In this document: one piece after another, positions 56,864 through 64,000 of the stretch
How the letters are laid out: each line of letters opens with the position of its first letter
Position numbering within the stretch: position 1 is the first letter of the stretch
DNA from: Hippasteria phrygiana
Lineage: Eukaryota > Echinodermata > Asteroidea > Valvatida > Goniasteridae
Direction: 5' to 3'
Assembly (NCBI GenBank): GCA_037893225.1
Contig: JAZGUH010000483.1
Span: 1,550,001 to 1,614,000, forward strand
Length of the DNA: 64,000 nucleotides
Program-made: the position numbers and the translations under genes
The notes under the pieces: generated by a model
Told to the model about the DNA's origin: nothing
Database searches by the model: none
The model's input: the letters and a program-made list of their open reading frames with translations, nothing else

Positions 56864-57818
56864 AGGAACCATGCTTCTCAAATTTGCCGGATAGCATTTT
56901 ATTTCATAAATACATTCATTTATATGTATTAAATGTGAATTAAAAGCCAAACTGGTTCAAGTGAAGTTTTAGTGTGATTATTTGCCGCCCAAAAATTGCC
57001 CCCCCCCTTTTTGGAATTTGTTGAGACTCAAATTGAGGGCGCTGTTCGTGACGTAGATCGAGGCACCGAAATTCATGAATGGACTCGATAGTCTGGACCC
57101 GGCCCATATACACACACTAGGTCTACACGTGCAATTTCGTAAGTTGCAACATAACAACAACTCACATCGAACTTACCCTGATTTTCTCCCTTTTAGCGAA
57201 GGCTCTTAGGGGAATGGGCCGTTTAACTGCTTTCGCCTTTATCTTACTCACATCTGGGAACTTTGTTTGGATGGCAGTGGACTTGAGCATATTTTTAATG
57301 GCCATCCCAAAGGAGTTGAAAATACCAGTATCAAAACACGACGGCTCAAAGTGGTCGCTACATAACGCTGAGAAGCTGCTGTGGCCGGACCACTACGCTC
57401 TTGTCACCTTCACCTTCGCCGTCCAAATTCTCCGATATTTCGCATCAGTTGGAAATAAATGAAGGCTTACTCCATCCTTCGTTGTTTTGCTGCATCCAGC
57501 AGCCACACACCTTGTCGGCATGGCCGAAAACGCTATATTTTGCTTAGATTTTGGACGAAGAATGTACACTCAATTTACGCGTGATGAATGGTGCTGGCTC
57601 GAGCAGAATATGTAATGTTCCTCGATCTACGTCACTCACTTATGTTAATGAGGGTCCCACTCAGGGGGCGGAGTAGCTTGGACAAACATGTTCAAAAAAT
57701 GTTTTTTCATATTTAATTTGGGAAATAATTGACTCTGGACACAAAATATCATTGTCAAGATAATACTTTATTGTTTTAAGCAGGAATAATGCAATGTAAA
57801 TCCTATAGCATGGTTCCT
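56864..57818 (-). mobile_element. TTAA-flanked THAP transposon 3, inside the SURL-like element
   Basis: TTAA at 56860-56863 and 57819-57822; ends AGGAACCATGC and its inverse. 955 bp. Contains a minus-strand THAP exon. Different end sequence from elements 1 and 2, so a separate family. Confidence 0.85.
57178..57521 (-). pseudogene. THAP domain exon of TTAA element 3, with stop
   Basis: Minus-strand ATG at 57521 opens MPTRCVAAGCSKTTKDGVSL (first Cys pair), HLFPTDAKYRRIWTAKV, then a TAG at 57395-57393, then LCSDHFEPSCF (second Cys-x2-His). The frame stays open to a good splice donor (ATCAGG|GTAAGT) near 57178, consistent with a first coding exon. Presumed DNA-binding part of a transposase. Disabled by the single stop. 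The 82-residue plus-strand frame over it is a shadow. Confidence 0.82.
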
Positions 57819-58743
57819 TTAAAGGGGGAGATGTAATGAATGTATGCATTCATAGGGTTCATTGGAACTGTACCACTAATAATGCACAGCGCCCTCTATT
57901 GTCTAGTGCACACACCATGTGAGAGAGTTCTCTGTGTGGGCAGCCATCTTGTATACACAATACATTACCGGTAGCTGGCTCAAATATACTCATGTGTCTT
58001 TTCATTTTAATCCAATCCATCTGATCATTACAACGACGTTGCCTGTGGTTGCCGTCTTGAGCAGCCAGAGCCCCGGCTGTCTCCCTGTCCACGATCGCTT
58101 GACTCAACATGCATTGTACACGCACGGTACCGCATGCGCTGCATGCGATTGAGTCTGGTACCTTAATTATAACAGAAATTGTGTGTATGGTTCTGAGAAG
58201 GTGCGGGTCCTTATGAGGGCTGCATAAGCAAAGTCGCCAGACTAGAGTATAGCATCAGCTCACACACAACTCACCGCGCAGGTTCCAATAAAAGCCGACT
58301 GCAAACAAAGGAAAGTATGACTCATAACTAGCTTTTCAGCAAGAACAAGCCTACAACCCCAATTCTAAATGTGTCTCACAAAGATGTCAACACTTTAAAA
58401 TATGTTTATCTTAGTGTTACTCCTGAATCATGAGCAAAAAGCACAGCAAGTAATACTAGCCTTAGACAAAAAAATACGTACAGACTCTACGTAAAACATT
58501 GTCGTATAATATAGTGACGTCATATGTTTCTACACGTATACGTCAATACTCGCGCGATTCGGCACGCAGTTGACCTCGGCCTTTTCTGAATCGAGTCAAA
58601 GTGGCTCAGAAAGAAAAGGCTCAAACATTTTTTTTTTGATTTTTCAGAATCATGAAACATGTTACATTAGTTTTGGGGAGGCATAAACTATCAGATAAGT
58701 CAAAACAGTCCAAAAAAGAATTGCCGTTTTAGTTCCTCGTTAA

Positions 58744-61440
58744 AATAAACCCACATTGGTTGGGTTGATTTTGCACAACATAATAACATGTTCCAGCAAG
58801 TTGTTTCCAATAAATTTGCCTGACAAGTTCAACATTTTCCAATAAATTTCGTTAATTGGCCTTTATCAGGAGTTTCAGGACATCCTGGAGATATTAGCAA
58901 ACTATATCAACATCTGAGAGAAGGACCCAACCATCTTGAGTATTCATTTTACATGTACATGTATTTATAATTGTTTTCCTTCTTTTTTCAGCACGAGGGG
59001 TCTACCACTAGTCACTGAAGGACAAAGGATCTTTCAAAAGGGCCCATAGAAATTTCACCAGCATGATCAACGCAGAAAAAACTTTTGTGCACGCCTTTTT
59101 GTGCATGCCCTGTTGGACATGCCCTGTTGGACTTCACCAAGAACCGATCGACTGGGCACTCATTTATTCATCAAGGAAGAAAGGCAACCTGATTTTACCG
59201 TGACCTTATTTTTTGAGTCCAGGCAATTATTTTGGCTTTCTATGTTGCGCTTATGCCTTGTTAAATTTCACTGACGAGGCGGCCCTGATGAAGCTATTTG
59301 GATTTTGAGCAGACATTGGAGCTAAAGTAATTTTCCTTCGAGAAAGTGTCTTCCATTACTTAACGTGACCAAATGCAAGTACTACTAAGGGATCTTTCTT
59401 AATATGCCATCAACCATTACGTAATTTATGGCCACTCATTCTTCAGTCTTGTTCCTTGATGGACAATACAATGTGTGATATTCACTCAAAGTTTTTAATA
59501 TCGGTGACTGTTTTATAACTTAATTATGCCATTCTTCAACTGGAACTGTAAGGTCTGAGAAGAACAGTGGACTGTGGCCATCTATTTTTTAAAATTAATG
59601 TTGCAAGATAACGGTCAGTGCCCAATTTTTTTTCCAATAACTGTTGGAAGTGAATTTCCAATTCAAGACTGAAAGGAGTAAACAATTCTGATTTAATAAT
59701 TTCAATGGCTAAAATCACTTTCCAATGTGTTGTACTTTGCAATTCTTGTTTTAGTAAGTACATGTATTAATAACGAATGAAAAGAAAGAAATTGCTGACA
59801 AAAGTTAAAATGTTCATATATTAACAAATTTATTCTTGTCCATTCCATGATTAGCATGTGAAATTTGAGAAATTACACTTCTAAGTTATTTTCAATAAAT
59901 TGATGGATTATATTTTTGTAGATATTCTTGAAATGATAAAAAGGAAAAATTGTACTCAATCTAACACTCTTGCAATACAGGTGTAATTTTACAAGGGGTG
60001 ATTAGTCTGTCTGGAAACACCCCCCTCCCCCCCCCCCCCCCAACAAACGTTTTTGTTCAGGGTACTGAACAATTTTTTTCTAATGCAATGGTTTAAAAAA
60101 GTAAATTTAAGAACAATTTGAACTACTTTAAAGGTTTAGCGTACTTGTTCATCATGCATGCTGCTCTATAGCAAATGACGAGTTTCATTAGAATACTTCA
60201 AACTTAAGTTGCCTTTTTAAAATGAGGTAGAATGACAGTGAACAGGTAGGTGTGTACATCTGTATACTGATAAGACTACTATAAACAATAAATACCTCGG
60301 GAATATTCTGATATGAAGCACAAGTTCAATACATATTTGCTTTCTTTTAAATAAATTAAACTACACTAAAAACACAGAAAGCATCTTTAACTAGTAAAGA
60401 CAATTAAGATGAACATAAGGATTACTAGAACAGCTCAGTCTCACTTAAATGTTTGCTTTGGTTCTCATAATGAGCTAATATAGCTTGTAGTACTAGTAGT
60501 AAAAATGAAAATGTGCCGCCATAATATTTAACCCAGATTCCTCGTAAAAATGTATGGCCCCCACGAGCTATAATTTCAAAACGTTGTCAGGCATGGTTTC
60601 ATTAATACTATTTTATTATTATTTTTTTTTTGGGGGGGGGGGGGTTCTGTACTCGTTCCTTCTGACCTGATTTTCATAAAATTCTTTGAAAAAGTACATG
60701 TCTTTGGAATTATGCGTAAATTGTTCAATATCGTAAAAAAAATTAAAATTGATTTGTTCGGATAAAGCTACCGCCCTTCCCCCATACAAGTACGCCTTAA
60801 TTTTACTTACTACTTTATATCTTAACAAATATTATTACTAGTCGAGATGCCTGGCTTACAATTTTAATAAAGTAATGAAATAAGTGAGATTACACAGCAT
60901 TCCCGATGAAACCATGATGTAACCCAGCGCTTGTTAACGCGGCCGCACGGATAGACATCCGCAGTCGCCGCTACTGCACGAGCGATCTCGGCGAAATTGC
61001 TGTCTAGTTGTTTCCCCTTTGCACACAGTGTGTCACCTTGTTCCATGACGTTTCAGTAAAGGGGCACACTTTTTCCTTTGGCAAATTGTGCAACATGTAT
61101 TATGCACCGAAATCACGAATGCATGTCATGTCCGTCCCCTCCGGACGTCGCCATCTTGGATTGCGCAACATCTTGTTACCAGACGCTCCAATACATTGTT
61201 AACATTGATCGATAGCAGAGGGACCCGACTTTTTTTGACAGCCACGTACTCCAAAAAATAGAGCTTTGAAGGAATTTTATATGCCTGAACTTTTTACTAC
61301 TACATAAAAGCAAACAAAACAAGACAAAAAGAACAAGGTTCACACAATTCAGTCTATTTTTGGCTTCGTTTTAATATGATTTGCAGGTATATTGCTGAGG
61401 TACGTTACGAAAATTAAAAACTAAAGCACTTTTTGCGACT
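58744..61440. other. Long AT-rich stretch without a recognised gene
   Basis: Poly-C near 60021-60041 and poly-T/poly-G near 60624-60644. The minus-strand frame 61046-60864 is open but unfamiliar. CGTCGCCATCTTGGAT at 61145 also occurs near 49434. If the pogo-like exon at 62348 belongs to a longer gene, its upstream exons were not found here. Confidence 0.5.
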
Positions 61441-61770
61441 CGGCCCACGGCCTATCGCGCGCTCGGTGACGTGGCAGTGGCCATTCATGTTTACTTTATC
61501 CCACAGATCCCGACCCGTTAATATATGCAGGTCATCACATAATTCATATGCATGTCCGTTTTGCGATCGCTGATTGGCTCCCTAGGAAAGCCTAGGGAGA
61601 AATAAAGAAAAAGTTAAACCGCTGGTGCACGATTCCCAAGACGATAGTGCGAGCCCATGAGTTGGTCTAATCGTACCGTCAGAGGGCGCACTGCATGGAA
61701 CTAATAAACGCGACGCTACACGATCCATTATCGATCACTGTCGTCTTGAACCAAGACTAATGTTTACCCC
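61441..61770 (-). repeat. Inverted partial copy of the tandem-unit end plus CTTGGTTCAAGACG MITE
   Basis: 61441-61628 is the reverse complement of about 30915-31095 (GTTAAACCGCTGGTGCA, CTAGGGAGAAATAAAGAAAA). 61630-61752 is the MITE with GACAGTG core lacking the 72-bp mini-element. Confidence 0.88.
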
Positions 61771-61916
61771 GTATCCGCGTATCCGGATACGAGGTGGAGA
61801 TACGAGTACATGTGTACGTGTGCCGAGGAAGGTATGTGAATAGTTTATTGAGGGCAATGAACAGTGACCCCGTATCCACGTATCCGGATACGAGTTGGAG
61901 ATACAAGTGGCGGGGT
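61767..61916. repeat. CCCCGTATCC(G/A)CGTATCCGG repeat, two copies
   Basis: 61767 and 61869, inverted relatives of the GATACGCGGATACGGGG motif at 44350 and 26063. Confidence 0.8.
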
Positions 61917-62347
61917 ATTCTGCAATTGTGCCCTAATTTCTATGTCAACTGTGGCATAAGGTCTACCGTAACTATTTGTGGGCTCTAAAGATGAATTAAA
62001 ATGTTTAAAATAATAGAAAATTCTTGCCTAAATAGCATCGAAAGTATTTTCCACATAATACACCCATGATGTTCACTTTTGATTTAATACATGCATTTTC
62101 CTGCTGTAAACAAATAACAAAATAGGGGGGCCATATTGATCAATCTTCTGAAATCTTTTTGAAAAATCATTATGTAGGAATGAGCAAACTCGGTGGCTAT
62201 TATGCTTGAAATGATCATACATGACTGGATAGCTACGTTATTTATTGAATCTTTTTATTTCCTTTATTGTATTGCTCCCTAACTATTTTGTAATTGATTT
62301 TAAATATTTTATTGATCATATTTTTGTTGATTTATTTGTATTTGCAG

Positions 62348-62830
62348 GACATTATGGTGCGCAAGTCTGGATTTAGGAAAGTTGGGATCTGCCCGTTCAA
62401 TTCTCAAGAAGTTCTTGCGTGCCTGCCAGATGACACCGGAAGCCAACGACGTGACCCTGCCGAAATTGGCCGTGACTTGTACTTGGACGAGACCCTCATC
62501 GAGCTGCTGAAGGAAAACAGAGGCCACAAACAGCAACCAAAGAGAAAGCGTGGCAAGAAAATCCAACCTGGTGCTCAAATAACACTAGAGTCTCTAACAG
62601 CAACAGCCCCAGATGCAGGTGCCAGTAAATCGGGTACTCAGGAGCAACCAGCTTGCACCACCACGTCACACTCTGACTCTGAATTGGACTCGGACTCGGG
62701 CTCGGACACAAATGATGATTTGTTCAAGTTTGTATTGTTCAGTATGCTGGATATAAGGGCCCAGAGTGGCTGCAGCAAATGCAATGGTGCCACATACAAG
62801 CCAGATTATTGTTGCCCATCTTGTGTTTAA
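62348..62830 (+). CDS. 3'-terminal exon of a pogo/Tigger-like (CENP-B-type DDE) transposase gene
   Basis: A strong splice acceptor (TTTGTATTTGCAG) ends at 62347. The exon encodes MVRKSGFRKVGICPFNSQEV near its start; the GFR.GI.PF/LN motif is the conserved C-terminal flank of pogo/Tigger/Jerky-type DDE transposases. Then come a basic patch (PKRKRGKK), a Ser/Asp-rich acidic tract, and a Cys-rich end (CSKC...CCPSC) before TAA at 62828. AATAAA follows within about 10 bases. The catalytic exons are not in the window upstream, so this may be a domesticated gene with distant exons or a truncated transposon. A matching pogo-type MITE lies at 44921. Function uncertain. Confidence 0.65.
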   Translation, partial: DIMVRKSGFRKVGICPFNSQEVLACLPDDTGSQRRDPAEIGRDLYLDETLIELLKENRGHKQQPKRKRGKKIQPGAQITLESLTATAPDAGASKSGTQEQPACTTTSHSDSELDSDSGSDTNDDLFKFVLFSMLDIRAQSGCSKCNGATYKPDYCCPSCV

Positions 62831-63477
62831 AGGGAATAAATGTCATCAACTAAGCCTGTGAAAGTTTCAACTCGATACATTATCCCATTTTCCCGAAAAT
62901 GATAACAAAATTATACAATTTTTGGTGACGATTTTGCAACTCGTAAATTCAAAAGGGCATTTATAATTCTGCCCTTTAGTAAATTTGGCTGAAACACTGC
63001 TTGGTTTATGAACCTTGACATTTTCTCAATTTAAAACAGCTGTTTCTTGTACGCGCCAGGTCACCAACTTTACTGTAGTGATTTATTAAAAAAACCTCGC
63101 TCAAATCTCAACTAGGGTATTTTCGACGTAAAATTCCCATTTTCATCAAAACAACAATGGCAGACAGAATAATTTCACTGGGTGTTTTGTACTATTACTG
63201 TCTTCAAACCAAGTAGACTTTTGTCTTACATGTACAATGCAAATGCTTGACCTCAACTGCACTCGATTTTTCAGAAGAAAATGTGTTATACTTGCAAAAG
63301 ATGAACTTGCTAATATAATAAATTGTTGCCATAGTAACAATTATTGTTGACTTGCCAAAATATGAATGATTAAATTATGCAATGTTAACAGTTTCATGGG
63401 TTAATAAATAAATTTGGTATATCACTTAAATGTCAGCCTTTGTTGTGTTTTCTTGTACATTTTACACACATTCTATG
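62831..63477. other. 3' flank of the pogo-like exon, no other gene
   Basis: AT-rich. Only the immediate AATAAA is interpretable. Confidence 0.5.
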
Positions 63478-63690
63478 ACCTGCCAAAGTTGCGCCAAACT
63501 CGGGGTAACTTTGGCAGCATATATCTGTTCCCCCAGTGGGTACATGGATGAATGTATTATATTTGGTAGTGGGGTAAAGCAGGCCCAAACTGTTGTATAA
63601 CATCAAATAATTGCAATGTTTGTGACAATGGCCTAATACTGTTAAGTATGTATGGAAAACCTGCCAAAGTTACCCCAACTTACGGTACAT
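63478..63690. repeat. CTGCCAAAGTT inverted repeats
   Basis: CCTGCCAAAGTT at 63480 with inverse at 63508-63518 and another direct copy at 63661; possibly the two ends of a degenerate MITE. Confidence 0.5.
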
Positions 63691-64000
63691 GATAATAGCG
63701 GCACATATTGTACGCGATGTACCACAACATGGTTGCCATGACGTCATATTCAATACGGTCCATTTTCCATGTACACTGATGTATAATCCGCTAAATGTAG
63801 TCCAACATTTGGAAACCCCTCATATCACAACTCTATGTACGGCATTGAACAACGGGGACACATTGCCTTCAAATGTCATGAAATTTTGCTGTTTGGAAAT
63901 GTCCCTTATCTTTTATAAGAGTTGTTCATGCAAAAAACCACGTATAATGTGTTGTAATTAGTGAGTAGTGATTACAAAACAAAAAATCTGTAAAAGTCTT
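63691..64000. other. Dispersed repeat then unassigned sequence
   Basis: 63691-63762 matches 44120-44190. Nothing recognised after it. Confidence 0.6.

Larger units (their letters stand above)
52432..58032 (+). mobile_element. SURL/Mag-like Ty3/gypsy retrotransposon, decayed
   Basis: LTRs 52432-52636 (205 bp) and 57832-58032 (201 bp), TGTAATG...TTACA, differing by a 4-bp indel and at least one substitution. Target duplication ACGAC at 52427-52431 and 58033-58037. Primer site TGGTGTCAGAAGT (52637-52649) complements the 3' end of tRNA-Leu. Polypurine tract AAAGGGGGAGA at 57821-57831. A THAP/TTAA element is inserted between pol and the polypurine tract. Confidence 0.95.
51743..58739 (+). mobile_element. 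TTAA-flanked THAP transposon 2 (Kolobok-like), split by a gypsy element
   Basis: TTAA at 51739-51742 and 58740-58743. Inverted ends (A/C)GAGGAACTAAAACGGC followed by imperfectly paired GGACTTTT blocks. About 1.39 kb without the inserted retrotransposon. The first 17 bases resemble element 1. It carries a THAP domain on the plus strand; no catalytic domain seen. Confidence 0.82.

Noticed and set aside
57214..57462. 82-residue plus-strand ORF
   Set aside because: Antisense shadow of the minus-strand THAP exon of the inner TTAA element.

Overview
Eukaryotic, gene-poor and repeat-dense DNA. Intron-split genes, TA- and TTAA-flanked cut-and-paste elements, a SURL/Mag-like LTR retrotransposon, a tRNA-derived SINE, THAP/BED/pogo transposase remnants and steryl-sulfatase-type paralogues point to a marine invertebrate deuterostome (echinoderm, hemichordate or cephalochordate). 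The species cannot be fixed from sequence alone.

Host genes. Two paralogous steryl-sulfatase-type genes sit tail to tail. Copy A (+) enters at base 1 already inside its first coding exon and ends at 5050. Copy B (-) runs from about 21610 to 11436 and looks complete (five coding exons, about 606 aa). Their exons 2, 3 and 4 have identical lengths (123, 690 and 285 nt), and every intron interrupts a codon after its first base. Exon 1, the 3' half of exon 3 and exon 4 are nearly identical between copies, while exon 2, the membrane hairpin and exon 5 are strongly diverged. This patchwork suggests gene conversion. Copy B intron 4 (7 kb) holds a large fold-back composite with a 15-bp tandem array, an 811-bp GATC/GGTC tetranucleotide tract and a LINE-tail fragment.

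Transposons. (1) 7002-9055: TTAA-flanked element with a broken THAP domain (Kolobok-like). (2) 28992-33286: two 2.14-kb units in tandem, built of smaller MITE-like modules. (3) 33894-42627: an intact Ty3/gypsy element with 840-bp LTRs that match by eye, CCAT target duplication, Gag, Pol and a third ORF encoding an SGNH-hydrolase-like protein with all catalytic residues. This ORF sits where an env gene would lie and is the most unusual item here. (4) 51743-58739: a second THAP/TTAA element containing a decayed SURL/Mag-like gypsy element (52432-58032), which in turn contains a third THAP/TTAA element (56864-57818), a three-level nest with target-site duplications readable at each level. (5) 62348-62830: terminal exon of a pogo/Tigger-like transposase, with a matching pogo-type MITE at 44921-45097.

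Repeated inverted segment X (33284-43100 and 48850-50455) carries reciprocal filled and empty sites that confirm the exact insertion point of the gypsy element. The remaining sequence is MITEs, minisatellites, homopolymer runs and AT-rich DNA in which I see no gene.
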